From Acidobacteriota bacterium (GTDB lineage: Bacteria; Acidobacteriota; Vicinamibacteria; Vicinamibacterales; UBA2999): a stretch of DNA of 64,000 nucleotides. Under the pieces are notes generated by a model. That model made no database searches, had not been told where the DNA came from, and saw only the letters and a program-made list of their open reading frames with translations. The stretch spans positions 1 to 64,000 of the forward strand of contig CAUJDN010000033.1 in the NCBI GenBank assembly GCA_963169195.1, written 5' to 3'. Below, piece after piece: positions 16,593 to 25,045 of this stretch. The translations under genes and the position numbers were made by a program. The stretch's first letter is position 1, and every line of letters begins with the position of its first letter.

Positions 16593-17416
16593 CGCCTGGC
16601 GGCCTCCTCGGCGGCGGCGAGGGCGTCGATGTCGGCTGCGCTCAGGCTGAGACGTTCAATGGCCGAGGCACGCCCGCTCTGCGGGTCGGCGGTCACGATG
16701 ACACCGTTCAGGCGCGGATCGCCGGTGGCGGGCTCGAACCGGGTTGGCATGCCGGTGCGGAAACGGGCCAGGACCCCGGCACGGTCCATCCCGATGACCC
16801 CGTCGTGCGGCCCCGTCATGCCCGCATCCGTCAGGCAGGCCGTGCCGCCGGGCAGGATGCGTTCGTCGGCGGTCTGCACGTGCGTGTGCGTGCCGATGAC
16901 CGCGCTTGCGCGGCCGTCCAGGAACCAGCAGAGCGCAATCTTCTCCGAGGTCGTCTCCGCGTGCACGTCCACGAGGATGACCGACGCGCCCTGCGCGCGC
17001 AGGGACGCCACTTCGCGATCGGCGACGGCGAACGGATCGTCGATCAGCGAGAGGAACACGCGGCCCATCACGCTCAGGACGCCCACGGCCGTCCCGTCCT
17101 CCGCCCGGACGATCGTTGCGCCACGGCCGGGCGTGCCGGCAGGGTAGTTGGCCGGGCGGAGCAGGCGCGGCTCGCGCTCGATGACCTCGATGATCTCCTT
17201 CTTGTCCCAGATATGGTTGCCGCCGGTGATGACGTGGACGCCGGCCTTGAAGATGTCCTCGGCGTTCTCGCGCGTGATGCCCGCCCCGGCCGCCGCGTTC
17301 TCGCCGTTGGCCACTACCAGGTCGAGACCGTGGGCGCGGACGAGCGGCCCGACGGCCCGCTTCACCAGATCGCGGCCCGGTCGCCCGACGATGTCGCCGA
17401 TGAAGAGCAGCTTCAC
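16589..17416 (-). CDS. ymdB: YmdB-family metallophosphoesterase (2',3'-cNMP phosphodiesterase)
   Basis: 275 residues matching the YmdB family, dinuclear-metal enzymes that split 2',3'-cyclic nucleotides and affect sporulation and biofilm choices in Bacillus. Metal ligands are in FIGDIVGRPGR, VVANGENAAAG, TGGNHIWDKKE, LVDVHAETTSEK and IGTHTHVQTADE. GTG start at 17416, immediately after the Hsp20 stop with no gap. The gene sits between hsp20 and xseA; the xseA start overlaps its stop. Confidence 0.93.
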   Translation of the reverse strand: MKLLFIGDIVGRPGRDLVKRAVGPLVRAHGLDLVVANGENAAAGAGITRENAEDIFKAGVHVITGGNHIWDKKEIIEVIEREPRLLRPANYPAGTPGRGATIVRAEDGTAVGVLSVMGRVFLSLIDDPFAVADREVASLRAQGASVILVDVHAETTSEKIALCWFLDGRASAVIGTHTHVQTADERILPGGTACLTDAGMTGPHDGVIGMDRAGVLARFRTGMPTRFEPATGDPRLNGVIVTADPQSGRASAIERLSLSAADIDALAAAEEAARR

Positions 17417-17869
17417 CTAGACCCCGGATTCCACGGGCACGAGGATCTCCCGTCCGCGCCGCTCGTCGAGGCGGGGCAGGACGACCCGCAGTTCGCCGTG
17501 GGCCAGGGTTGCACGGGCCCGCCCCGCGTCCACGGCCGCGTGAATACGGACCGCGCGCGCGAAGCGCCCGAAGTCGCGCTCGACCAGGTGATAGCTCGTC
17601 GGCGTGCGCGACGGCTCCGTGCGCTCCTTCTCGCCCACGATGAGCAGCACGCCGCCCTTGATCATGATGCGGATGGCGTCGGGAGTGAGGCCGGGAACGT
17701 CCACCAGCACCTCGACGGTCGACTCCGTTTCGAGCACGTCGAGCGTCGGCGAGCACTCGCCCGACACGAACGGGCGGCGATCCGGCCGGCCGCGGGCCAG
17801 ATCCTCGAAGAGGCGCCGCACTTCGTGCGCGAGATCCGGCGGGTCCGGCGGGGATGCGAGGTACGACAT
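17417..17869 (-). CDS. Small heat-shock protein, Hsp20 family
   Basis: 150 residues with an alpha-crystallin domain (about 48-145). DVLETESTVEVLVDVPGL and the late ATLAHGELRVVLPR (the A-x-x-x-G-x-L signature) are seen. The C-terminal IxI motif is weak (ILVPV). Such proteins hold unfolding clients. The frame is open upstream to 17998, but the ATG at 17869 lies seven bases from TAGAAT and gives the normal length. It heads the ymdB-xseA-xseB-ispA-tlyA-nadK operon, which is unusual company. Confidence 0.88.
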   Translation of the reverse strand: MSYLASPPDPPDLAHEVRRLFEDLARGRPDRRPFVSGECSPTLDVLETESTVEVLVDVPGLTPDAIRIMIKGGVLLIVGEKERTEPSRTPTSYHLVERDFGRFARAVRIHAAVDAGRARATLAHGELRVVLPRLDERRGREILVPVESGV

Positions 17870-17876
17870 CGTCCCG

Positions 17877-17882
17877 ATTCTA
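17877..17882 (-). promoter_or_regulatory. -10 element, leaderless start of hsp20
   Basis: TAGAAT on the minus strand, seven bases before ATG 17869, with no Shine-Dalgarno between. The whole downstream operon could be read from here. Confidence 0.6.
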
Positions 17883-17933
17883 GCGCGGCGGACGGGCAAG
17901 CGATCTGCGAGCGGGCGCTCCGCCTCACGCGCA

Positions 17934-17949
17934 TGGCCGGGATTATGCA
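17934..17949 (+). promoter_or_regulatory. Possible sigma-54-type promoter of cytochrome c gene
   Basis: TGGC at 17934-17937 and TGCA at 17946-17949 keep the 12-base GG-to-GC distance, but the -12 box has A in place of one T. The ATG is 67 bases further on. Weak evidence. Confidence 0.3.
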
Positions 17950-18015
17950 GCCCGTCGGGGACAGGCGCGCCGTTGACGGATTCCCGGCAAGCGCGCATCG
18001 ATTCGGGGGTGTGCC

Positions 18016-18447
18016 ATGTGTGGTCTCCGTGCAGGTTCCCTGGTCATGGCTGCGGGCATCGCGGCCGCGTCGGCTGCCATCACGCTGGCGGCGCCGCAGG
18101 GCCCCTCGGCGGGCGTGGCGATGCGCGGTCCCGTCGAGGAGGGCGCCGACATGTATCGCGGCTATTGCGCCCCGTGCCATGGCGCCAAGGGCATCGGCGA
18201 CGGCCCGGTGGCGGCGGCCCTCCAGACGAAGCCCACCGATCTGACCCGCCTGGCCGCGGCCAACCAGGGTCAGTTCCCCGCCCAGCGCGTCGCAATGGTC
18301 CTGGACTTCGGTGTCATGGTGCCCGCACACGGGTCCACTGACATGCCGACGTGGGGCTCGACGTTCCGCGTGATGGGCGACGAAGCCACGGTCCGCCGGC
18401 GCATCACGGCGCTGACGCGGTACCTGGAAACCATTCAGAAGAAGTAA
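18016..18447 (+). CDS. Periplasmic class I cytochrome c
   Basis: 143 residues: signal peptide (about 1-26), then one heme-binding motif CAPCH (about 51-55) after MYRGYC, and a likely Met ligand in DMPTWGSTF (about 110). The spacing suits a small monoheme electron carrier like those attached to alcohol or sugar oxidations, or c5/c6 types. It stands alone between a divergent Hsp20 and dnaK; its redox partner cannot be told. Confidence 0.85.
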   Translation: MCGLRAGSLVMAAGIAAASAAITLAAPQGPSAGVAMRGPVEEGADMYRGYCAPCHGAKGIGDGPVAAALQTKPTDLTRLAAANQGQFPAQRVAMVLDFGVMVPAHGSTDMPTWGSTFRVMGDEATVRRRITALTRYLETIQKK

Positions 18448-18457
18448 GGCCGCCGGT

Positions 18458-18481
18458 TCCGAGCGGCTCCGGTCGCTCGGA
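18458..18481 (+). terminator. Hairpin after cytochrome c gene
   Basis: Perfect 8-bp arms (18458-18465 with 18474-18481) around an 8-base loop, 10 bases after the stop. The following CTCTGTCT is only modestly T-rich, so intrinsic termination is uncertain. Confidence 0.45.
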
Positions 18482-18522
18482 CTCTGTCTATAACATGAGT
18501 ATGTCACGCTAAGATTCTCTGC

Positions 18523-18551
18523 TTGACACACGCTAATGTTGTGGCTATTCT
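18523..18551 (+). promoter_or_regulatory. Sigma-70 consensus promoter of dnaK
   Basis: TTGACA (18523-18528) and TATTCT (18546-18551) are separated by exactly 17 bases. It is the best -35/-10 pair in the window. Transcription should start near 18558, giving a leader of about 26 bases with GGGAGG. No CIRCE or HAIR repeat is seen, so no HrcA or HspR control is evident. Confidence 0.8.
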
Positions 18552-18583
18552 TGGTGCAACGAGCGGGAGGCGACACAATCCAC

Positions 18584-20476
18584 ATGGCAAAGAGCAGGGT
18601 TATCGGTATTGACCTCGGCACGACGAACTCCGTGGTGGCGGTCATCGAGAGCGGTCAGCCGGCGGTCGTGGTGAACCAGGAGGGCGCCCGTACGACGCCC
18701 TCGGTGGTGGGCATCACGAAGGAGGGCGAGCGGCTGGTCGGCCAGGTGGCCAAGCGCCAGGCCGTCACCAACCCCGAGAACACGGTGTTCTCGGTGAAGC
18801 GCTTCATGGGCCGGAAGTTCACGGAGGTTGCCGACGAGTCGCGCCGCGTGCCCTACACGGTGGTGGCGGCGGCCAATGGCGACGCGTGGATTGACGTGCG
18901 CGGGAAGCAGTATTCGCCGCCCGAGATCTCGGCCATGGTGCTGCAGAAGCTGAAGCAGGCGGCCGAGGACTACCTGGGCGAGAAGATCACCGACGCCGTC
19001 ATCACCGTGCCGGCCTATTACAACGTCGCCCAGCGGCAGGCCACCAAGGACGCTGGGAAGATCGCCGGGCTCAACGTCCAGCGCATCGTCAACGAGCCCA
19101 CGGCGGCTGCCCTGGCCTACGGCCTCGACAAGCAGGCGGACGAGACCATCGCGGTGTACGACCTCGGCGGCGGCACGTTCGACATCTCCATCCTCGAGGT
19201 GGGCGGCGGCGTGGTGGAGGTGAAGTCCACCAACGGCGACACGCACTTGGGCGGCGACGACTTCGACCAGGCGGTGATGGAGCACCTCATCGCGGAGTTC
19301 AAGAAGGCCGAGGGCATCGATCTCGGCCGGGACCGCATGGCGCTCCAGCGCCTGAAGGAAGCGGCCGAGAAGGCGAAGATCGAGCTGTCGTCCGTCATGG
19401 AGACCGAGGTGAACCTGCCGTTCATCACGGCGGATGCTTCGGGCCCCAAGCACCTCACGCTGAAGCTCACGCGCGCGATGCTCGAGAAGCTGGTCGAGCC
19501 GCTCGTGCAGCGGACGCTCGGGCCGGTGAAGCAGGCCCTGGCCGACGCCGGCCTGAAGCCGGCCGACGTCGACGAAGTGGTGCTGGTGGGCGGCTCCACG
19601 CGCATGCCGCGTGTGCAGCAGGTGGTCAAGGAGTTGTTCGGCAGGGAGCCGCACAAGGGCGTCAACCCCGATGAAGTGGTCGCCGTTGGCGCGGCGCTCC
19701 AGGGTGGCGTCCTGGCGGGCGAGGTCAAGGACCTCCTCCTGCTGGACGTCACGCCGCTCTCGCTCGGGATCGAGACGCTTGGCGGCGTGATGACGACGCT
19801 CATCTCTCGCAACACGACCATTCCGACGAAGAAGAGCGAGATCTTCTCGACGGCGGCCGACAGCCAGACCTCGGTCGAGGTGCACGTGCTGCAGGGCGAG
19901 CGGCAGTTCGCGCAGGACAACCGGACGCTCGGCCGCTTCCACCTGGTGGGGCTGCCGCCGGCGCCACGCGGCGTGCCGCAGATCGAGGTGACCTTCGACA
20001 TCGACGCCAACGGCATCGTGAACGTGGCGGCGAAGGACAAGGCCACCGGCAAGGAGCAGACCATCACCATCAGCGGATCGAGCGGCCTGCACAAGGACGA
20101 GGTCGAGCGCATGGTGAAGGACGCCGACGCGCACGCCGCCGACGACAAGGCGCGACGCGAGACCATCGACGCGCGCAACCAGGTGGATGCGCTCGTCTAC
20201 TCGGTGGAGAAGACCCTCGCCGAGAACCGGAGCCGGCTCGACGCGGCGCTCGTGGGCCGCGCGGAGGCCGCGCTCGACGCCGCCCGCACCGCGGTCAAGG
20301 GTGACGACAAGGACGCCATCGCCCGGGCCGGCGACGAGGTGCAGAAGGCGTCGCACGCGGTGGCCGAGGCGCTCTACCAGGCGCAGCAGGCGCCGCCCGC
20401 ATCCGGCGCGTCGCCGCCGGGCCCCGACGTCAGGGACGCCGAGGTGGTGGATGCGGAGTTTGCGGAGACCAAGTGA
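18584..20476 (+). CDS. dnaK: Molecular chaperone DnaK (Hsp70)
   Basis: 630 residues. ATPase domain with [14 protein letters not shown] (about 7-20), the phosphate loop [13 protein letters not shown] and [13 protein letters not shown]; the linker [19 protein letters not shown]; substrate domain and helical lid to the end, finishing DAEVVDAEF, near the usual DVIDAEF tail. ATG 18584 fits the family N-terminus; upstream in-frame codons to 18536 fall in the promoter. grpE and dnaJ are not next to it; an Hsp20 gene follows after 13 bases, likely in one operon closed by the terminator at 20972. Confidence 0.97.
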   Translation: MAKSRVIGIDLGTTNSVVAVIESGQPAVVVNQEGARTTPSVVGITKEGERLVGQVAKRQAVTNPENTVFSVKRFMGRKFTEVADESRRVPYTVVAAANGDAWIDVRGKQYSPPEISAMVLQKLKQAAEDYLGEKITDAVITVPAYYNVAQRQATKDAGKIAGLNVQRIVNEPTAAALAYGLDKQADETIAVYDLGGGTFDISILEVGGGVVEVKSTNGDTHLGGDDFDQAVMEHLIAEFKKAEGIDLGRDRMALQRLKEAAEKAKIELSSVMETEVNLPFITADASGPKHLTLKLTRAMLEKLVEPLVQRTLGPVKQALADAGLKPADVDEVVLVGGSTRMPRVQQVVKELFGREPHKGVNPDEVVAVGAALQGGVLAGEVKDLLLLDVTPLSLGIETLGGVMTTLISRNTTIPTKKSEIFSTAADSQTSVEVHVLQGERQFAQDNRTLGRFHLVGLPPAPRGVPQIEVTFDIDANGIVNVAAKDKATGKEQTITISGSSGLHKDEVERMVKDADAHAADDKARRETIDARNQVDALVYSVEKTLAENRSRLDAALVGRAEAALDAARTAVKGDDKDAIARAGDEVQKASHAVAEALYQAQQAPPASGASPPGPDVRDAEVVDAEFAETK

Positions 20477-20489
20477 GGAGATGAGAACC

Positions 20490-20933
20490 ATGGCCATTGC
20501 GCGATTCGACCCGTTCCGTGACCTGGCGGTCCTGCAGGACCGGATGAACCGCATCTTCGGCGAGCCCTATGGCCCGCGCGAGGAGGGCGTGCTCAGCAAC
20601 TGGGTGCCGGCGGTGGATATCTTCGAGAACGACAAGAAGGAGCTGGTCCTCAAGGCCGAGCTGCCCGACGTGAAGAAGGACGATGTGTCGGTGACGGTGG
20701 AGAACAACACCCTCACGCTGAGCGGCGAGCGGAAGTTCGACAGCGAGGTGAAGAAGGAGAACTACCACCGCATCGAGCGTGCCTACGGCAGCTTCAGCCG
20801 TTCGTTCTCGCTGCCGGCCACGGTGGACACCGGGAAGATCGGCGCCGAGTTCAAGAACGGCGTGCTCACGGTGCGGCTGCCGTTCCGCGAGGAGGCCAAG
20901 CCGCGGGCCATCAGCGTCGAAGTGGGCTCCTAG
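20490..20933 (+). CDS. Small heat-shock protein, Hsp20 family
   Basis: 147 residues, close to class A bacterial small heat-shock proteins. WVPAVDIFENDKKELVLKAE opens the alpha-crystallin domain (about 38-135), and GAEFKNGVLTVRLPF carries the conserved A-x-x-x-G-x-L signature. Two ATGs are possible; 20490 lies nine bases after GAGGAG, while 20481 touches it, so 20490 is chosen. It differs strongly from the Hsp20 at 17417-17869, so they are not recent duplicates. Confidence 0.94.
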   Translation: MAIARFDPFRDLAVLQDRMNRIFGEPYGPREEGVLSNWVPAVDIFENDKKELVLKAELPDVKKDDVSVTVENNTLTLSGERKFDSEVKKENYHRIERAYGSFSRSFSLPATVDTGKIGAEFKNGVLTVRLPFREEAKPRAISVEVGS

Positions 20934-20971
20934 CCGCGTCGACGCAGGTGACGACTCGTCCGTCACACGTG

Positions 20972-21000
20972 AAAGAGCCCGGTCATCGACCGGGCTCTTT
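20972..21000. terminator. Strong bidirectional intrinsic terminator
   Basis: A perfect 13-bp stem (20972-20984 with 20988-21000) with a 3-base loop, A-rich on the left and CTTT on the right. It lies between the convergent Hsp20 and winged-helix genes and can serve both. Confidence 0.85.
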
Positions 21001-21060
21001 CCGTTCCTGCGTGGCTCGCTTCCAGCGTCTCATCGCGCGTCGCGCTTCTCTCGCCATCCG

Positions 21061-21369
21061 CTATCCACCATCCGCCCGGACGTACGTCGCGTGCGCCGTG
21101 CACGTGAGGAACCCGCTGGCGACGAGGTGCGACAGCACGCGATCGCAGGTCTGGACGTCGAGACCCCAGAGGCAGCGAGCCTGATCGCGCGTGAGACAGA
21201 GGCCGGGCATCTCCTGATACTCGGCGCGCACGCGCCTGGCCACCTGCTCGATCGACGCGGGCACGGGCGCCGCCGACGCATCGACCTTGGCGGCACGAGC
21301 CTTGGGCACGCGCGCGAGCACGTCCGCGGATGGAGGAACGGCCTTCGAGGAGTTCCAGTTGACGGCCAT
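21061..21369 (-). CDS. Small winged-helix-like protein, unknown function
   Basis: 102 residues. The N-terminal third is low in structure; residues 45-95 (EQVARRVRAEYQEMPGLCLT, then QARCLWGLDVQTCDRVLSHL and VASGFL) look like a winged helix-turn-helix. Similar proteins seem common in acidobacterial genomes, but no function is known. GGAGA precedes ATG 21369. It is divergent from the P-type ATPase, so it could regulate it; that is inference only. Confidence 0.72.
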   Translation of the reverse strand: MAVNWNSSKAVPPSADVLARVPKARAAKVDASAAPVPASIEQVARRVRAEYQEMPGLCLTRDQARCLWGLDVQTCDRVLSHLVASGFLTCTAHATYVRADGG

Positions 21370-21558
21370 GGCGGTCTCCAACGGTTGAGCGAGAGCACGC
21401 GGCTGGCCGGGGGAGGGGAGGCAGGCGCCAGCTGCGTTCATCTTGCGCCCCTTCGCCGCGATTGTCCAGCCCGAATGGCCACCTGGAGGATTCGATTTGC
21501 CACTCCAGGCGGGGGGCCGTGGGGTACAGTCGCTGGAAGCGTCGCTCGCCCGTCTCAC
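21370..21558. other. Divergent intergenic region
   Basis: 189 bp between the winged-helix gene and the P-ATPase. TACAGT at 21525-21530 may be a -10 for the ATPase, 28 bases before its ATG. No yybP-ykoY-like manganese riboswitch or clear operator palindrome was found. Confidence 0.4.
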
Positions 21559-24027
21559 ATGCCCGGACTGTCCACCGCCGAAGCGGCCGCACGGCTCCAG
21601 TCGGCCGGCCCCAATGCGCTTCCCGAGCCTCCGCACGATCCGCTGTGGCGGCGGTTCCTCCGGCAGTTCGAAAGCCCCCTCATCTACATCCTGATCGTCG
21701 CGCTGGGCTTCGATCTCGGCGTGTGGGTGTGGGAAGGCGCCCACGGCTGGCCGGCCGACGCCATTGCCATCGCGACCATCCTGCTGCTCAATGCCGGACT
21801 CGGCCTGTATCAGGAGCGGAGGTCCGAGGCGGCGCTCGCCCGACTGAAGGCCCTCGGGGCAGCCCAGGTGTGGGTGCTGCGGGATGACCAGCTGGTCCGC
21901 CGCCCGAGCGCCGATCTGGTGCCGGGCGACTGGGTGCGGCTGGAAGCCGGCGACCGCGTGCCGGCGGACGGACGCCTGCGTGACGAGCACGGTGCCATGC
22001 TCGACGAATCGGTGCTGACGGGTGAGTCGGTCCCGGTGGACAAGGGCCTGGGCGACGAGGTGTTCAGCGGCACGCTCCTCGTGCGTGGCAGGACCTACCT
22101 CGAGATCGAGCGGACCGGGGCCGGCAGTGCCATGGGACGCCTGGCGACGATGCTCGGCAGTATCGTCGCGGGGAAGACCCCGCTCGAGCGCCGGGTGGAC
22201 CAGCTGGGACGGCAGATCGCGCGGTGGGTCCTCCTGCTCGCGGCCGGCCTGACCCTGATGGGGATTCTCGCCGAGGGCATCGGCCAGGCAGCCCGGATGA
22301 TGGTTCTCGCCGTCGCGCTGGCCGTCGCCGCCGTGCCCGAGGGCCTCCCGGCCGTGCTCACCGTGGCGCTGGCGCTGGGCGTCGAGCGCATGGCACGGCA
22401 GCGCGCGGTCGTCCGGCGCCTGGCCGCGGTCGAGGCGCTCGGATCGGTCACCGTCATCGCCACCGACAAGACCGGGACGCTCACCGAGAACCGGATGGAG
22501 GTGCGATCCCTCGACACACCCGAGCCGGAGCGCGCCATGCGGGCGATGGTGCTGGCCAACGACGCGGACCCGGCCTACGGCGCCGGGGACCCGCTGGATC
22601 TCGGGCTCCTGCAGTACGCGGAGGCGCACGGGGTCGATGTGGCAGGCCTGCGCGCGGCACTGCCGATCGAATCGGAACGGGCGTTCGACAGCGCGTGGAA
22701 GTACGCCCGCGTCACCGTCCGGGAGAATGGCCGGCTCACCAGTTACCTGAAGGGGGCCCCCGAGGTGCTCCTCGAGCGCTGTGCGCTCGAGGCCGGCGAG
22801 CTGGCGTCGTGGCGTGAGAAGGCCGATGCGTATGCGCGGGAGGGGTACCGCGTCCTGGCGCTGGCCTCGGCGCCGGGCGAAACCGAGCGCGACCTGATCA
22901 TGCTGGGCCTGGTGCTCTTCTGGGATCCACCGCGCCCCGAAGTCGGCCACGCCGTGGGCGAAGCGCGCGCGGCGGGCATCCGCGTGCTGATGATCACCGG
23001 CGACCATCCCGCCACGGCACTTGCCGTCGCACGCCAGATCGGCATTCCCGGCGCGCGGGTCCTGACGGGGGAGGATCTGAGCGACTACAGCGGACCGGCC
23101 CTGGCGGCTGCGGCGGCCGAGGTGAACGTCTTCGCCCGCGTTCAGCCCGAGCAGAAACTCCGGCTCGTCGAGAATCTCCAGCACCGGGGAGAGATCGTCG
23201 CGATGACGGGCGATGGCGTGAACGACGCGCCGGCGCTGAAGCGCTCGGACGTCGGCGTGGCCATGGGACAGCGCGGATCGGACGTGAGCCGTGAGGTCTC
23301 CGATCTCGTGCTCCTGGACGACAACTTCGCGACGATTGTCGGCGCGGTCGAGGAGGGCCGCGCCATCTACGAGAACATCCAGAAGTTCCTCCGCTTTCTC
23401 TTCTCGACCAACCTCTCAGAGGTCCTCCTCGTCGGTGCGGGGGTCGTCCTGGCCTACCTGCTCGGACTCCGCGACGTGGACGACGGCCCGCTGCTGCCGC
23501 TGACCGCGGCCCAGATCCTGTGGATCAACCTCGTCACCGACGGCCTGCCCGCGCTGGCGCTGGCCTTCGACCGCACGCCCGGCGTCATGCGGCAGCCCCC
23601 GCGGTCGCCGGATGCGCCGCTCCTGGATCAGCCGTCCATGCGGTTCATCGTGGGTGCCGGATCCATGAAGGCCGCGCTGGCGCTGGGCCTGCTGGGCCTG
23701 GTCCCGTTGCTCGGCCACGAGCCCGAGGTCGCGCGCGCGGTGACGTTTCACTTCATGGCCATCGGCCAGCTCCTGCTCACCTATCCCTCCCGGCACACGT
23801 GGACCGCTCCGCTGCCCAATGTCTACCTGCATCTCGCGGTCGCCGGCGGCATCGCCATCCAGATGGCGGCCGCCTTCTGGCCGGTGACCGCGACGCTGTT
23901 TGGCGCCAGCCTCGCGCTGCCGCTCTGGGGCCTGGTCTTCGGTGCGGCCCTGCTGTCGTGGGCCCTGGCCGAGTCGTGGTCGCGCATGATCTGGCGGAGC
24001 CAGCGCCCCGGAGGCGCTGCCCCATGA
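21559..24027 (+). CDS. P-type Ca2+-type (IIA) cation ATPase
   Basis: 822 residues with the full P2A layout: cytosolic N-end, M1-M2, actuator loop with [16 protein letters not shown]3-M4 with [14 protein letters not shown] (calcium-type PEGLP), phosphorylation motif [11 protein letters not shown] (about 304), a compact nucleotide domain with [11 protein letters not shown], hinge [16 protein letters not shown], and M5-M10 with [15 protein letters not shown] in M6. These match SERCA/PMR1 relatives that export Ca2+ or Mn2+. The frame is open far upstream; ATG 21559 fits the family N-terminus. It overlaps the next gene, an exchanger, as ATGA, so both likely control the same ion. Confidence 0.92.
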   Translation: MPGLSTAEAAARLQSAGPNALPEPPHDPLWRRFLRQFESPLIYILIVALGFDLGVWVWEGAHGWPADAIAIATILLLNAGLGLYQERRSEAALARLKALGAAQVWVLRDDQLVRRPSADLVPGDWVRLEAGDRVPADGRLRDEHGAMLDESVLTGESVPVDKGLGDEVFSGTLLVRGRTYLEIERTGAGSAMGRLATMLGSIVAGKTPLERRVDQLGRQIARWVLLLAAGLTLMGILAEGIGQAARMMVLAVALAVAAVPEGLPAVLTVALALGVERMARQRAVVRRLAAVEALGSVTVIATDKTGTLTENRMEVRSLDTPEPERAMRAMVLANDADPAYGAGDPLDLGLLQYAEAHGVDVAGLRAALPIESERAFDSAWKYARVTVRENGRLTSYLKGAPEVLLERCALEAGELASWREKADAYAREGYRVLALASAPGETERDLIMLGLVLFWDPPRPEVGHAVGEARAAGIRVLMITGDHPATALAVARQIGIPGARVLTGEDLSDYSGPALAAAAAEVNVFARVQPEQKLRLVENLQHRGEIVAMTGDGVNDAPALKRSDVGVAMGQRGSDVSREVSDLVLLDDNFATIVGAVEEGRAIYENIQKFLRFLFSTNLSEVLLVGAGVVLAYLLGLRDVDDGPLLPLTAAQILWINLVTDGLPALALAFDRTPGVMRQPPRSPDAPLLDQPSMRFIVGAGSMKAALALGLLGLVPLLGHEPEVARAVTFHFMAIGQLLLTYPSRHTWTAPLPNVYLHLAVAGGIAIQMAAAFWPVTATLFGASLALPLWGLVFGAALLSWALAESWSRMIWRSQRPGGAAP

Positions 24028-25019
24028 CCTGGCTCCTGTTCCTCCTGGCGGCGCTGGTGATCGTTGCCGCCGGCACACGCCTGGCTCGTTACGGCGACGT
24101 GATCGGCGAGAAGAGCGGCCTCGGCCGGAGCTGGATCGGCGTCGTGCTGCTCGCGGCCACCACGAGCCTGCCGGAACTCTTCACCGGCTTCGGCGCCACG
24201 GCTCTCTCGTCGCTGCCCGACATCGCCGCCGGCGATGTGCTGGGCAGCTGCATGTTCAACCTGCTCATCCTGTCGATGATGGACGCCATTCAGCCGGAAC
24301 CGCTCAGCGCCAGGGCGCACCAGGGGCACGTGCTGTCCATTGCCCTGGGCACGCTCCTCATCGGCATCGCAGGCCTGGGCCTGGCCGGCGGCGCCTCGAT
24401 GCCGCGACTGGGGTGGGTGGGCGTCACGACCCCGGCCCTCGTCCTGCTGTACTTCCTGTCCATGCGGGCCATCTTCACCCACGAGCGCCAGCGCCGCGCC
24501 CGCGAAACCGCGGAAGTGGCCGAACATCTCGAATACGAGGACATCCCGACGCGCGTGGCGGTCACGCACTACACCGTGGCGGCGGTGTTCGTCGTCGGCG
24601 CGGCGCTCTGGCTCCCCGAACTGGGAGCGAGGCTGGCCCGGGAAACCGGGCTCGGCGAAGCCTTCGTGGGAAGCCTGTTCATCGCGATCACCACGTCGCT
24701 GCCCGAGATCGTCGTCTCGCTGACCGCGGTCCGCATCGGGGCGCTGGACCTGGGGATCGCGAACGTGCTGGGGAGCAACCTCTTCAACGTCTTGATCCTG
24801 GCGCTCGACGACGTGTTCTACCGCGAGGGCCCGCTCCTGGCTGCGGTGGGGGAGGGGCACGTGGTGTCCGTGCTCGCCGTGGTCATGATGTACGCGCTCT
24901 TCCTGGCGGGACTGACCTACAAGGCGCTGACCAAGCGCTTCGTCGTGGCCTGGGATACGGGCGCCATCGTGGCAGTCTACGCGGCCGCCGTAGCGCTGGT
25001 CTACCTGCTTAGGGGATGA
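24024..25019 (+). CDS. Na+/Ca2+ exchanger-family protein (CaCA)
   Basis: 331 residues, about ten membrane spans, in two inverted halves. The alpha-1 repeat TTSLPELFTGFGAT with AGDVLGSCMFNLLIL and the alpha-2 repeat TTSLPEIVVSLTAV with ANVLGSNLFNVLIL carry the ion-binding Glu and Asn. A central cytoplasmic loop with HERQRRARETAEVAEH joins them. It should exchange Ca2+ for Na+ or H+ at the inner membrane. It is coupled to the P-ATPase by an ATGA overlap. Confidence 0.92.
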   Translation: MTWLLFLLAALVIVAAGTRLARYGDVIGEKSGLGRSWIGVVLLAATTSLPELFTGFGATALSSLPDIAAGDVLGSCMFNLLILSMMDAIQPEPLSARAHQGHVLSIALGTLLIGIAGLGLAGGASMPRLGWVGVTTPALVLLYFLSMRAIFTHERQRRARETAEVAEHLEYEDIPTRVAVTHYTVAAVFVVGAALWLPELGARLARETGLGEAFVGSLFIAITTSLPEIVVSLTAVRIGALDLGIANVLGSNLFNVLILALDDVFYREGPLLAAVGEGHVVSVLAVVMMYALFLAGLTYKALTKRFVVAWDTGAIVAVYAAAVALVYLLRG

Positions 25020-25045
25020 TCGGCTGGTCGATTCGAGAGGGAGAC

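Noticed and set aside
15096-17147. Plus-strand frame of 683 codons opposite xseA and ymdB
   Set aside because: Shadow of the minus-strand operon; no start signals or domain motifs.
18483-18545. CIRCE or HAIR heat-shock operator before dnaK
   Set aside because: Neither inverted repeat is present; only a sigma-70 consensus promoter is seen.
21370-21558. Manganese or calcium riboswitch before the P-ATPase
   Set aside because: No yybP-ykoY-like conserved loops or paired elements were found.
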